From Arcticibacter svalbardensis MN12-7 (GTDB lineage Bacteria > Bacteroidota > Bacteroidia > Sphingobacteriales > Sphingobacteriaceae), in NCBI RefSeq assembly GCF_000403135.1, contig NZ_AQPN01000098.1, forward strand, positions 1 to 64,000: a DNA stretch of 64,000 nt, in the 5' to 3' direction. The position numbers were made by a program, and so were the translations under genes. A model generated the notes under the pieces. That model searched no databases, was not told the origin of the DNA, and saw only the letters and a program-made list of their open reading frames with translations. Below, piece after piece: positions 9,293-18,174 of the stretch; positions within the stretch are counted from its first letter, which is position 1, and each line of letters begins with the position of its first letter.

Positions 9293-9830
9293 ATCTGATT
9301 TACAGCGGTATGCAGGTAAAGCTACAATGGGGATGTTTTTTAAACACTATTTTATTTCTCCTGGTTTTAAGTATAGCTTTTATTTAAGACTTTGCAAATA
9401 TTATAGAAAAAAAAATAAACTAGTTTATTTGTTCTTTAGGATTTTGTTGAGACATTACAGTTATAAATTCGGATTTGATATACCAGTAATGACAACAATA
9501 GGATTTGGTCTTTATATTGGGCATTTTGGAAATGTTGTGATTTCCTCAAAAGCTGTTATTGGGGATAATTGCAATATTTCACAGGGTGTTACTATCGGAT
9601 ATAATCCCAGGGGTAAGTTTAAAGGATATCCCATTATAGGCAATAATGTTTTTATTGGTCCCGGAGCTGTTGTGATAGGTAATGTAAATATCGGTGATAA
9701 TGTAGCTATAGGTGCTAATTGCGTAGTTACTAAAAATTTCTCAAAGAATGATGTTGTTACCGGAATTCCTGGGACTGTAATTTCTACAAGGGGCAATGAT
9801 GAGTATATTATAAATAGGTGGGTAAAATAA
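9273..9830 (+). CDS. Serine acetyltransferase-like hexapeptide acetyltransferase
   Basis: The 185-residue protein has an N-terminal helical region followed by a left-handed beta-helix built of hexapeptide repeats (IGDNCNISQGVTIG, IGNNVFIGPGAVVIGN, IGDNVAIGANCVVTKN). The layout matches CysE-like acetyltransferases of polysaccharide loci, but the protein is shorter than housekeeping CysE (about 260-270 residues), so it more likely acetylates a sugar than serine. The start codon at 9273 lies inside the end of the preceding glycosyltransferase gene, in another frame. Confidence 0.82.
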   Translation: MLSEYIKSDLQRYAGKATMGMFFKHYFISPGFKYSFYLRLCKYYRKKNKLVYLFFRILLRHYSYKFGFDIPVMTTIGFGLYIGHFGNVVISSKAVIGDNCNISQGVTIGYNPRGKFKGYPIIGNNVFIGPGAVVIGNVNIGDNVAIGANCVVTKNFSKNDVVTGIPGTVISTRGNDEYIINRWVK

Positions 9831-9862
9831 TAAATTATGAATGAAATTAATAGTAATATAAT

Positions 9863-10909
9863 ATGAAAATTATCCATTGCATTTTTACTATGGAGATTGG
9901 TGGTGCGCAAATTCTACTTGTTGACATGTTGAATGATTTATGTGTTACCAATGACGTTTCTCTAATTATAATAAATGCCAAGGTTAATATGCAACTTGTT
10001 CAACAGTTAAATACTAAGGTAAGTGTTTTTTACATTAGGAGGCCTGTAGGTAGTCTGAATCCATTTTACTTATTTAAGCTGAATAGTTTAATTTGGAGAA
10101 TTAAACCGGACGTACTTCATAGTCATGAGCGAAAAATTGTAAAAATGATCTGGAAAAAAAATCTTAAAACGATTTTTACTATTCATGATGTCAATGTTCC
10201 AATACAGTATTTGGATCTCTATAATAATTTAGTTGCCATATCATTTACTGTTTTGAATGATATCAAAAGTAGATCAGCACTGAATCCTGCAATGATCTAT
10301 AATGGAATACCTATGGAAAGCTTTTCAAAGCGGAGCGACTATGAAATGTCAGATAAAAAGTTATTTCGTATTGTACAAGTAAGTAGGTTAATGCACGAGA
10401 AAAAAGGTCAAGATATTCTTCTGCATGCTATGAAAATTCTTATTGATAATTATGGGTTAAGTAATATTAGTTTAGAGTTAGTAGGAGAGGGCGACTCAAA
10501 AGGTTTTCTTATTGAATTAGCTAAAGATCTTGGCTTAGAATCTAAAGTTATTTTCCTTGGTAACAAAAATAGGGAATGGATTTATGCGAATTTGAGCTCT
10601 TATCATTTGCTGGTGCAGCCTTCTAGATACGAAGGATTCGGCCTTACAATAGTTGAGGGTCTAGCTGCGGGTCTTCCTGTTTTAGCTACCAATATTGATG
10701 GGCCAAATGAAATTTTGAAAACACTGCCAGCCGGTTCTACATTTTTCAATGAGGATAGTATGGATTGTGCAAAAGAGATTATTGCTATTTATAGTGACTA
10801 TACTAATGGTACCATTAAAGAAAAGGTTTTTTCATCGAAAAATCTAATTATAGAGAAATTTTCAATTCAGGCGACAACTTCACAATATCTCAAGATTTAC
10901 AAAAATTAA
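9863..10909 (+). CDS. Family 4 (GT-B fold) glycosyltransferase
   Basis: A 348-residue GT-B enzyme. The N-terminal domain starts with KIIHCIFTMEIGGAQ, the common GGA motif of this family. The C-terminal Glycos_transf_1 domain (about 165-325) contains RIVQVSRLMHEKKGQD and the nucleotide-binding E-x7-E element in PSRYEGFGLTIVEGLAAG. It is expected to use a nucleotide sugar with retention of configuration. It is one of two adjacent GT4 genes and lies within the operon, 32 bases after the acetyltransferase gene. Confidence 0.9.
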   Translation: MKIIHCIFTMEIGGAQILLVDMLNDLCVTNDVSLIIINAKVNMQLVQQLNTKVSVFYIRRPVGSLNPFYLFKLNSLIWRIKPDVLHSHERKIVKMIWKKNLKTIFTIHDVNVPIQYLDLYNNLVAISFTVLNDIKSRSALNPAMIYNGIPMESFSKRSDYEMSDKKLFRIVQVSRLMHEKKGQDILLHAMKILIDNYGLSNISLELVGEGDSKGFLIELAKDLGLESKVIFLGNKNREWIYANLSSYHLLVQPSRYEGFGLTIVEGLAAGLPVLATNIDGPNEILKTLPAGSTFFNEDSMDCAKEIIAIYSDYTNGTIKEKVFSSKNLIIEKFSIQATTSQYLKIYKN

Positions 10910-10913
10910 ATTT

Positions 10914-11867
10914 ATGAAAGTCCTTTATATAACAAATATGTATCCAGTTGAGGATTATATTTACTTTGGAATACATGTAAAAGAACAGATAGATGTCTTG
11001 GTTAAAAATAATAATGTATCTGCTGAGATTTATTTTATTAATGGAAGAGGCAATAAATTAAATTATCTAAAATCTATTTATGATATAAGGGTATTATTGA
11101 GAGAGAATAAATTTGATTTAGTGCATATTCATTATGGTATTTCTGGATTATTTCTATTGTTGTTACCATTGACGATTCCAGTTGTTATTACCTTACATAG
11201 CGGCGAGCTATATCAAAAAAAGAGTTACCTTAATCATCTTGCACAAAAAAACCTCACTCTTGCAGTTCTTAAAAAAGTAAATAAAATAATTGTTTTAAAT
11301 GATGAAATGATTAACTTGCTTAAGGATCGGTCGGCAGATTTAATTAAAGTTCCTTGTGGAACTGATTTGGGATTATTTATGCCAAAAGACAGACCGCTTG
11401 AACAAAAATTCAGAATTGGTTTTCCTGGGAATAAGGCTCGTAAAGAGAAAAATTTTATTCTTTTTTCCAGTATAATTGAATTGATAGCAAATTATGTAGA
11501 AGTTGAGATTGTTGAGTTTCATAATTTAACAAGAGCTGAAGTTATTAATAATATGAATTCGGTTGATGTTTTATTAATGACCTCAACCATCGAAGGGTCT
11601 CCACAAATTATTAAAGAGGCCATGTCGTGTAATAGACCCATTCTATCTACTAATGTTGGTGATGTTAGTGATTTATTATTAGGCGTTAAAAATTGTGTTG
11701 TAATCGATTCCTTTGTTCCTCAAGATTTCATTGAAGCTTTAAAAAGAATTGTTGACTTGCCTTTTTATTCTAGAGTTTCAAATGGGAGAGAAAAATTGCA
11801 ACAAATGCAACTAGATTCCGTAAGCGTAGGAAACAGAGTATATGACGTATATGAAAAGTTGTTATGA
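10914..11867 (+). CDS. Family 4-like glycosyltransferase
   Basis: A 317-residue GT-B protein beginning MKVLYITNMYP. The acceptor-side motif VHIHYGISGLFLLL and the C-terminal block TSTIEGSPQIIKEAMSCNRPIL (E-x7-E type) place it in the GT4/GT1 group. The C-terminal domain is shorter than usual for the family. It starts four bases after the preceding GT4 gene and overlaps the next gene by four bases. The sugar specificity is unknown. Confidence 0.85.
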   Translation: MKVLYITNMYPVEDYIYFGIHVKEQIDVLVKNNNVSAEIYFINGRGNKLNYLKSIYDIRVLLRENKFDLVHIHYGISGLFLLLLPLTIPVVITLHSGELYQKKSYLNHLAQKNLTLAVLKKVNKIIVLNDEMINLLKDRSADLIKVPCGTDLGLFMPKDRPLEQKFRIGFPGNKARKEKNFILFSSIIELIANYVEVEIVEFHNLTRAEVINNMNSVDVLLMTSTIEGSPQIIKEAMSCNRPILSTNVGDVSDLLLGVKNCVVIDSFVPQDFIEALKRIVDLPFYSRVSNGREKLQQMQLDSVSVGNRVYDVYEKLL

Positions 11868-12385
11868 AAAAGGTATATTTGGTTTTATATTACTTTTTTA
11901 TTAAACATTTACCATCAAATTACTTTCCGATGGGGAAATTATTTAATTATTTAAGAGTTGGGGTATTAAGTAAGCTAATTAAAATTGGAAATAATACTGT
12001 AATACAATCAGGGTTTCGATTTGGTATGAGACATACTGTCTCAATAGGCAGTAACTGCCAAATTAACGAAAATGTTTATATTCAATCTGCAATTATTGGT
12101 GATTATGTGCTAATAGCTCAAAATGTAAGCTTGCTAGCGGTTACTCATAAGTATGATTCTTTGGATATTCCAATGAGTTTACAAGGATCAACGAAGGCAT
12201 CTCCAGTAATAATTGAAAGTGATGTTTGGATTGGAAGTAATGTCGTTGTTTTACCAGGTATTAGGATTGGTAAAGGGTCAGTCGTTGGTACGGGTTCGGT
12301 AGTAACCAAGAATATTGCTCCTTATGCTGTAGTTGGTGGTGTTCCTGCAAAAATCATAAAATTTAGAGTAAGTAGTAAAATTTAA
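11864..12385 (+). CDS. Hexapeptide-repeat acyltransferase (WbbJ/maltose O-acetyltransferase-like)
   Basis: The 173-residue protein carries repeated [LIV]-G-x4 turns (IGSNCQINENVYIQSAIIG, IGSNVVVLPGIRIGKG, VGTGSVVTKN) ending in VVGGVPAKIIKFR, the usual end of this acetyltransferase group. A histidine in LLAVTHKYD is in the position of the catalytic base. It probably O-acetylates a sugar of the repeat unit. The start overlaps the end of the upstream glycosyltransferase gene (ATGA). Confidence 0.85.
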   Translation: MKKVYLVLYYFFIKHLPSNYFPMGKLFNYLRVGVLSKLIKIGNNTVIQSGFRFGMRHTVSIGSNCQINENVYIQSAIIGDYVLIAQNVSLLAVTHKYDSLDIPMSLQGSTKASPVIIESDVWIGSNVVVLPGIRIGKGSVVGTGSVVTKNIAPYAVVGGVPAKIIKFRVSSKI

Positions 12386-12395
12386 CAACATAACG

Positions 12396-12839
12396 ATGAA
12401 AGTATTGGCGATAGCATCAATAGGTGGTCACTGGGTGCAATTATTAAGATTGAAACCAGCTTTTAAGGATTCTGAATTAGTGTTTATGTCAACAAAACAA
12501 AGTTTTGCAGATACGGTTAAGGGTTTTGAATTTCATTGTATTCCAGATTCAAATAGATGGAATAAATTTGATTTGATAAAAACGTTTGTATCCGTCTATA
12601 GAAAAATTAAAGTTATCAAACCCGATGTTATTATAACTACTGGGGCAGCACCTGGGCTGATGGGTGTAATTATAGGTCGTTTAATGGGATGTAAAACTAT
12701 ATGGGTAGATAGTATAGCAAACGTTCAAAAGCTTTCTTTAAGCGGACGCATTGCAATCCGATTTGCAAATAAAATATATACTCAATGGCCCGACCTTGCG
12801 TCTGGTAAGATTATTTATAATGGAAAGGTTATATCATGA
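12396..12839 (+). CDS. pssD: PssD/Alg14-like glycosyltransferase subunit
   Basis: This 147-residue protein opens with MKVLAIASIGGHWVQLLRL; the GGH motif is diagnostic of the Alg14/PssD/EpsE family. ITTGAAPGLMGVIIGRLMG in the middle is a membrane-associated helix. In known pairs this subunit anchors and activates the catalytic Alg13-like partner. That partner follows directly with a 4-base overlap. Together the two are functionally equivalent to one split GT-B enzyme. Confidence 0.88.
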   Translation: MKVLAIASIGGHWVQLLRLKPAFKDSELVFMSTKQSFADTVKGFEFHCIPDSNRWNKFDLIKTFVSVYRKIKVIKPDVIITTGAAPGLMGVIIGRLMGCKTIWVDSIANVQKLSLSGRIAIRFANKIYTQWPDLASGKIIYNGKVIS

Positions 12840-13321
12840 TTTTTGTAACAATTGGTACTCAAGAACCCTTTGATAGACTCATTAAGGCGATGGATGAGAT
12901 CGCAGAATCTTTTCCTGAAGTTGAAATTATTGCTCAAATTGCTAAGTCAAACTATCATCCATCTAATATTAAGACATTAGATTTTATGACTCCTATTGAG
13001 TTTAATGAACATTTTTCAAAAGCTAAGCTAATCGTAAGCCATGCTGGTATGGGAACAATTATTTCAGCTTTACAACAGGAAAAGCCTATAGTAGTTATAC
13101 CCCGTTTAACGAAATTTAAAGAGCACAGAAATGAGCATCAGTTAGCTACTGCTAAAAAATTTGATGAGCTTAATTATATACATGTAGCATACGATATCAC
13201 TGAATTGAAGAAAATAGTATTATCAACATACTATCATAATCTAAAACCTCTATATAAATTGGGTCCTTATGCAGCGGATAGTTTAATTAGTTCTATTGGA
13301 ACCTATATAACGTCTCTATAA
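12836..13321 (+). CDS. pssE: PssE/Alg13-like glycosyltransferase catalytic subunit
   Basis: A 161-residue protein starting MIFVTIGTQEPFDRLIKAMD. The C-terminal nucleotide-sugar binding block SHAGMGTIISALQQEKPIVVIPR is conserved in GT28/Alg13 proteins. It pairs with the preceding PssD-like subunit to form one inverting glycosyltransferase. The four-base gene overlap supports equimolar synthesis. Characterised bacterial pairs transfer glucuronic acid or galactose, but the donor here is unknown. Confidence 0.88.
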   Translation: MIFVTIGTQEPFDRLIKAMDEIAESFPEVEIIAQIAKSNYHPSNIKTLDFMTPIEFNEHFSKAKLIVSHAGMGTIISALQQEKPIVVIPRLTKFKEHRNEHQLATAKKFDELNYIHVAYDITELKKIVLSTYYHNLKPLYKLGPYAADSLISSIGTYITSL

Positions 13322-13356
13322 TTTAGGTCAGCATTTTACAGCTTATCAAGCATATT

Positions 13357-13878
13357 ATGAACAAATCATATTCAATAATTCAAGATTGGCAAGCTAATAG
13401 GAAATATACAAAGGGCAAATTAATTACTGTTTGTTTTCGTATTGCACACTTAGCATCAAGAAATAGTTTAATGAAGATCTTGTTAATGCCTTATTTGATT
13501 ATTTACAAGTTAATATTTGAGTGGATTTTGGGCATTGAAATACCATATAACTTAAATATCGGTAAGGGATTTGTTGTTTGGCATGGACCAGGACTAATCA
13601 TACATAGAAACTCAATTATTGGTAGCAATTGCACTTTAAGACATGCAACAACTATAGGCAACAAGGGATTCTCAAATATAGAATGTCCAAAAATTGGTAA
13701 TAATGTAAATATTGGTGCACATGTTTGTATTTTAGGGAATATAATTGTTGGCGACAATGCAATTATTGGAGCGGGTAGTATTGTTATTAAGGATGTTCCG
13801 AGTAATGCTGTAGTCGCTGGTAATCCTGCAAGAATTGTCAATTACAATTCTCCTTCGAAGCCAGAACTAAGTGATTAA
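13357..13878 (+). CDS. Serine acetyltransferase-like hexapeptide acetyltransferase
   Basis: A 173-residue CysE-type protein. A helical N-terminal part (LIIYKLIFEWILGIEIP) is followed by beta-helix repeats (IGSNCTLRHATTIGNKG, IGNNVNIGAHVCILGN, VGDNAIIGAGSIVIKD) and ends VVAGNPARIV. The WHGPGLIIHRNSIIG segment contains the active-site histidine region of the family. It is the last plus-strand gene of the first operon and lies opposite the convergent lyase-like gene, with a 38-base gap and no strong hairpin between them. Confidence 0.82.
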   Translation: MNKSYSIIQDWQANRKYTKGKLITVCFRIAHLASRNSLMKILLMPYLIIYKLIFEWILGIEIPYNLNIGKGFVVWHGPGLIIHRNSIIGSNCTLRHATTIGNKGFSNIECPKIGNNVNIGAHVCILGNIIVGDNAIIGAGSIVIKDVPSNAVVAGNPARIVNYNSPSKPELSD

Positions 13879-13916
13879 ATTTATGACTTAAAGTGTCTTA
13901 TTATAGATGTCTGGAT

Positions 13917-14828
13917 TTACATTTTACCCGGAGCAACATCTTTGTAAGATGCCTTATTATCTCCAATCCTAACTTCGTCATAATATATAATTCTTTTGTT
14001 TATTCCAACCATCTTTTTTTCCTTTTTTAACATCCATGTCCACTTATATAATCCTAATTTAAAATATGTTCCGATTCTGTCATTATAAACATTCGGTCCT
14101 TTGTATTGAGTTATAAATTTTGAATTCTTCCATACTTCTATTATGCCATCGTTTTCCCAAGATGGTATAATATGAAACACAATATCATTCCACGATTTTT
14201 TATGGTATAAACCTAAATCAATTTCTTTTTTACCTTCTGGTGAAGTATTCACAATCGTCCTAGACCATAATATGACTAAATATAAGTGTCCGTTTCGCGT
14301 CTGAAGAGATATTGGAGGAGATCTCCAATTTTCACCTAGATCAAAATCAGGATAATCATGCAATTGCATAACACTTTCAGGCTCATTATCTAAGATATAA
14401 CTATCTGGGAAGAATATGGTAAACCCATACCATCTTTCACTTTTGGGGTCTGTTTCAGGTTTTAACACCAGTTCTGCTCTTTTTCCATTTGCAATAATTT
14501 TATCATCCCTCTTTAAAGTAACTTTTAAGGAATATTTGCCAACTTTAGAGACTGTGTTACTTCTTTGAATTGAAAATTTTGACTGTTTTTCCTGAGCTTT
14601 CCAAATAGATAAATAAGCGATTGATTCAAAACTAGTTTCAAATATCAAATGTGATCGAAAATATGAAGTATTATTACTTATGGTTTTGTGGGGCTTTATA
14701 TAGGTTAAATCTTGCTCTTTAATATGAAAAGTAGCTCCATTATGAAATTCAAAATTATATATTATTAAAATACCGAGTCTAAGTGATATATGTTTTAACA
14801 TTAATTTAGTATGATTTATAAAAAACAT
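13917..14828 (-). CDS. Heparin lyase I-like polysaccharide lyase, copy 1
   Basis: The protein matches the jelly-roll Polysacc_lyase family (heparin lyase I-like). Signatures are KRAELVLKPETDPKSERWYGF in the middle, FDLGENWRSPP and NGHLYLVILW, then WNDIVFHIIPSW, FKLGLYKWTW and a final IIYYDEVRIGD. Such proteins cleave uronate-containing polysaccharides or bind them. I chose ATG 14828 over an upstream TTG at 14834. No clean signal peptide is visible, though a hydrophobic stretch (LRLGILIIYNF) lies near the start. It is 27 bases downstream of the Wzi-like gene. A paralogue sits at 22829-23653. Substrate and activity are unproven; it may trim the polymer made by this locus. Confidence 0.75.
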   Translation of the reverse strand: MFFINHTKLMLKHISLRLGILIIYNFEFHNGATFHIKEQDLTYIKPHKTISNNTSYFRSHLIFETSFESIAYLSIWKAQEKQSKFSIQRSNTVSKVGKYSLKVTLKRDDKIIANGKRAELVLKPETDPKSERWYGFTIFFPDSYILDNEPESVMQLHDYPDFDLGENWRSPPISLQTRNGHLYLVILWSRTIVNTSPEGKKEIDLGLYHKKSWNDIVFHIIPSWENDGIIEVWKNSKFITQYKGPNVYNDRIGTYFKLGLYKWTWMLKKEKKMVGINKRIIYYDEVRIGDNKASYKDVAPGKM

Positions 14829-14855
14829 CAACAATCTTAATAGTAAATGAAGCTT

Positions 14856-16382
14856 TTAATGGACTTTTCTATTAAAGGTCTTTGACAATTTTAAAATTCC
14901 CCCTAGTGAATTGTTTAGCAAATGTCCTTGATCTAAACCAGCAGCAATTCCAAAGCAAATTCCATTTTTTAATATCTTGTTACCTTCAATGTATGAGGAA
15001 AATTGGTTAACTTCTTTAAATAAATTCCCGTAATTTGGATGTCTTATTGATCCTAATGAATTTCCAATAGCGCTAGTCCCATAAGTTCCGAAGTTCTTTG
15101 AATACGAGAATTTTCCAATACAATTCCATCCATAAATGGAAAAATCTATTCCAGTATGTAGTGCTATAACCCTATTGTTTATAAAGTAATCTAGCGGATT
15201 GGAGGCTAATCCATCTTTAGTATCGTCTTTTAAGCTAATGAAGGGTGTGCCTAAGCCTAATTGTTGATAGGACCAACCTTCTTTGTATAGATAATTGTTA
15301 TAGTAATTTTCATCTCCAGATTTCGTTGGTTTGGAATTTAATTCACCAGCTTGATTTTTTGTGTATAATAATTCAAAAAGTATTTTTTTCCAGTAAAAGG
15401 TATTTTTATTATGTTTTTGATTTTCTAAAGTTATTCCATTAAGTCCATCCTTTATATTAGCTAAATTACTTAACCCTCCTACGTCATAGAAGTTTTGTCT
15501 ATAAATTATCAATTTATAGTTATTGAAGTCATATTGAATTCCAATATCAACTGAACCTAAATGATTTCCTAGTTTGGATCGTTCTATTTTTAATCCGTGC
15601 CCCCCGTATGTCTGGCCTGTAGATACGTATAAAAAAGATTCCAAGGAGGATAATTTATAATCATCTCCATATATATCCTTTCCATTGCTCCAATAAACTT
15701 GATGATTAAAACCACCATAGAATTTTATTTTCCAATATTCTTTACCAAATCTTATATAGAATGATTTTTGATGAAAGTAGGTCTTTATATGATTTTTTTT
15801 TGATATAATATAGTTTCCTGTATTAGCATCCCCTCCAATTGTATCTCTTATCGGAAGTTTATTTAGCCATCCATGAGAAAATGTTCCTTTAAATGAAAAT
15901 ATTCCATCCCAAATTGGAATAGTGTAATAATTGGGAATGGATATTTCTAATTTGGGAATGCCAAGGGCATTGCCAGACATTGAAAAATTGCCAGATGACA
16001 ATATGGAATCCCCATTTAATCCCATTACATCCTTAGCTCTTCCAGCTTTTATTTGAAAGATACCTGTTTTCATTTTAGCATAACCTTCGATTAAAAGTAA
16101 CTTAAAATCTTTTCCTATATTCCCTCTGCCTTCAAAACCAAATCCCCAATCAACAATTTTTTTTAATGTATCGTAGTCCATATGACTTCTTAAAATAATG
16201 CTTTCAGATAAGCCAGGTGATGGGAGGCTACCGAATTTATTTGATCTAAACCAAAATGGAACCGATTTTGAATTAGTTCCTATCGTTTGTATTTCAATTT
16301 CATTTTTTATATTTAATTTTTGACCAAAAATTGTTTGGGTTGATAATATAATAATTATAATAATTACATATAATTTTTTCAT
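14856..16382 (-). CDS. wzi: Wzi-like capsule assembly outer-membrane protein
   Basis: A 508-residue protein with an N-terminal signal peptide (MKKLYVIIIIIILSTQTIFG) and a long run of amphipathic beta-strands typical of an outer-membrane barrel. Blocks such as VPFWFRSNKFG, DWGFGFEGRGN, YAKMKTGIFQIKAGRAKDVMG and FSHGWLNKLPIRD match the capsule assembly Wzi family of Bacteroidota. Wzi anchors or organises capsular polysaccharide at the cell surface. It shares the minus-strand unit with the lyase-like protein that follows it. Confidence 0.82.
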   Translation of the reverse strand: MKKLYVIIIIIILSTQTIFGQKLNIKNEIEIQTIGTNSKSVPFWFRSNKFGSLPSPGLSESIILRSHMDYDTLKKIVDWGFGFEGRGNIGKDFKLLLIEGYAKMKTGIFQIKAGRAKDVMGLNGDSILSSGNFSMSGNALGIPKLEISIPNYYTIPIWDGIFSFKGTFSHGWLNKLPIRDTIGGDANTGNYIISKKNHIKTYFHQKSFYIRFGKEYWKIKFYGGFNHQVYWSNGKDIYGDDYKLSSLESFLYVSTGQTYGGHGLKIERSKLGNHLGSVDIGIQYDFNNYKLIIYRQNFYDVGGLSNLANIKDGLNGITLENQKHNKNTFYWKKILFELLYTKNQAGELNSKPTKSGDENYYNNYLYKEGWSYQQLGLGTPFISLKDDTKDGLASNPLDYFINNRVIALHTGIDFSIYGWNCIGKFSYSKNFGTYGTSAIGNSLGSIRHPNYGNLFKEVNQFSSYIEGNKILKNGICFGIAAGLDQGHLLNNSLGGILKLSKTFNRKVH

Positions 16383-16424
16383 TTTAAACTTATCTATAAT
16401 AAATATAATTGTACCATATATAAT

Positions 16425-17168
16425 CGAGGGCCCAGAAAACGGTAAGCACTGTCATACATTTTCCGTGATCTTCCTCATTTAGTAAATCCTGTACGATATC
16501 GCTGTTATGTATACTGGGAGAACTGATCTGTATTCCGTTATTTAGTTTATAACAGATATTGCCTTCACATGGTTTCTATAACTTTAATAGACCTTATTTT
16601 TCTTCTTGCCCTAGTACGTATCGGATTCATATGGCGCATCTTTTTTAAGCTCTAGCCTTCCAAAAAATCACCTTCTTACTGCTGAATTTTCGTTTCTACT
16701 AATGCGCTGCCTTGCGACTGTCACAAAACTTACATCTATCATGCTTCCGTTTTTTGTTGTAAAGACACTCTTTTTTAACTCTGCCGTTAAAGAATTCCAA
16801 TTGTGAATCAAGTACTCCGTTTATAATCAAAATTTTTTGATCCCCCAGGATCGTGTATGGGCAATGAATCTTGTCATTCAGTATAAAACTTTTAAATGCA
16901 TTAAAGTTAGACAGTCTATTATCTGAAATTTGGTCTGTGCGTCACTTAAGCAATCCCGACTTTGCAGATCCTGAACCTTAAATAGTGTAAGTTTATAAGT
17001 CGGATGGCCTCTTTGGCTGTAATCCATTACCGCAAAATCACTCCGAATTAATTCATAGAACCCTCCCTTGTCTATATGTTTATCAAAAGTTTTTAAAGGA
17101 GCTTTAGAATTGCCTAATATATTTTGATAATTCGTGAAATCAAAGAGTGTACTATCCCGTTTTTTCAT
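16425..17168 (-). pseudogene. Decayed IS5-family transposase
   Basis: The 5' end (96 residues from ATG 17168) keeps the IS5 N-terminal pattern: LFDFTNYQNILGNSKAPL, then DLQSRDCLSDAQTKFQIIDCLT. Translation of the next parts in shifting minus-strand frames gives further pieces in the correct order: ILIINGVLDSQLEFFNG (about 16790-16840), IDVSFVTVARQRISRNEN (about 16684-16739) and SIHNSDIVQDLLNEEDHGK (about 16460-16520). The last two correspond to the DASFV...RQRNSREEN and VHDSQ...LLDE blocks of IS5 transposases. Several frameshifts and stops make it non-functional. No clear terminal inverted repeats were found. Confidence 0.75.
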
Positions 17169-17622
17169 AACTAAATTTAATCATTTATACTTGTCTATCT
17201 ACTTTTTTTAAGCCTTAATTTAGTCTAGGACATTGGAAGCCCCCGTGTGCTTATTTGATGTTAGGATATTAACACTGAAGAGGAGGTTGATTCACAATGT
17301 ATATTGGAATACATCGATGGAGTTGATATGTTCATTTTAGTTAAATTATTACGTTTTTGGCAGATAAAAACTTAGCGTTTTGCTAGAATGAACTCATAAT
17401 TAGAGGTATGAGCCTTAAATTAATCATTTATTTATATTAATGAGGTTGTTTTAAATGTTGAGGATGTTATTGGAATGTTTAAAAAACTGTAATTGTAACC
17501 AATGTAAATATTTGTATAAATAAATTTCATTTTGAAACATGTGATTGGAATTAATAAAAATGATATAATAATAAATCTGCTTTTGCTTTTTATGTAAACA
17601 GTTGCATGTGTAAAAATCCTTG
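17169..17622. other. AT-rich gap between transposase remnant and small CxxC gene
   Basis: No frame with coding character was found in these 454 bases on either strand. A frame near 17260-17385 stays open for about 36 codons but lacks a start and recognisable motifs. Part of this stretch may be debris of the insertion sequence or of a gene it disrupted. Confidence 0.4.
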
Positions 17623-17850
17623 TTATTCAGATAACAATTCGGAATGTTTAATAAACTTTATTAGAGTAGTTTTAGACTTAATGTGAAATCTGTGCATGCA
17701 AATAGGACACCAGTACTTATTTTTTCGAAGCCAGGGGAATATCGATTTTATAAAAGTTGAGCGTTGAAGGAGGTAGTAATGAGGAGCATTGCACTTAGGG
17801 CAATGCTGAGATTTGAGCTCGGACGTTGGTAGTAACTTATTCTTCTCCAT
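17623..17850 (-). CDS. Small double-CxxC protein, family member 1
   Basis: A 75-residue protein with CPKC near residue 18 and CPIC near 49, separated by a hydrophobic and aromatic middle (LLQRSTFIKSIFPWLRKNKYW). The second pair is followed by MHRFHIK. Two CxxC pairs suggest a single zinc-ribbon fold. No known function was recognised. Four relatives occur in this window (23804, 26696, 26969, 28563), and all share the CPxC ... FW ... CxxC ... KF pattern. In order of transcription it lies upstream of the transposase remnant, the Wzi-like gene and the lyase-like gene. Confidence 0.65.
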   Translation of the reverse strand: MEKNKLLPTSELKSQHCPKCNAPHYYLLQRSTFIKSIFPWLRKNKYWCPICMHRFHIKSKTTLIKFIKHSELLSE

Positions 17851-18174
17851 AAGTAAAAATACACATATTTCTCATTTTTTCTCATTATTTTTTATCATTT
17901 TGATATTTAAGTTGCTACCTTCCTGCTGTTTATTATATGCAAGGTTGAATAAGACTTTTTTTATTGCTGAGACTTTTCTTATATAGCTTTCTTACAAATA
18001 ATATTTGTGATAGTGATAAAACATTCATTTTAGTTTCATATGCCTTTGACTTGGATTTCTACTTATTGTGTTTTTGTCATTGGATTTATAATGAAATATC
18101 TATCTAACTATTTTATATATTAGTAAACATTTTTAAGGTTTTAAGGGAATCAACCTAAGATCAAAAAAAAATTT
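17851..18174. other. Divergent intergenic region upstream of rmlB
   Basis: These 324 AT-rich bases separate the minus-strand small CxxC gene from the plus-strand rmlBCA genes and should hold promoters for both. No clear TAnnTTTG element at a convincing distance, hairpin or repeat was recognised. Confidence 0.4.

Noticed and set aside
9512-9910. Antisense frame of 132 codons over the hexapeptide acetyltransferase
   Set aside because: Its repetitive TPI/LPI pattern is the reverse reading of the hexapeptide repeats.
17260-17385. Short frame open for about 36 codons between the transposase remnant and the small CxxC gene
   Set aside because: It starts right after a stop codon without a start codon and has no homologous pattern; chance in AT-rich DNA is sufficient.
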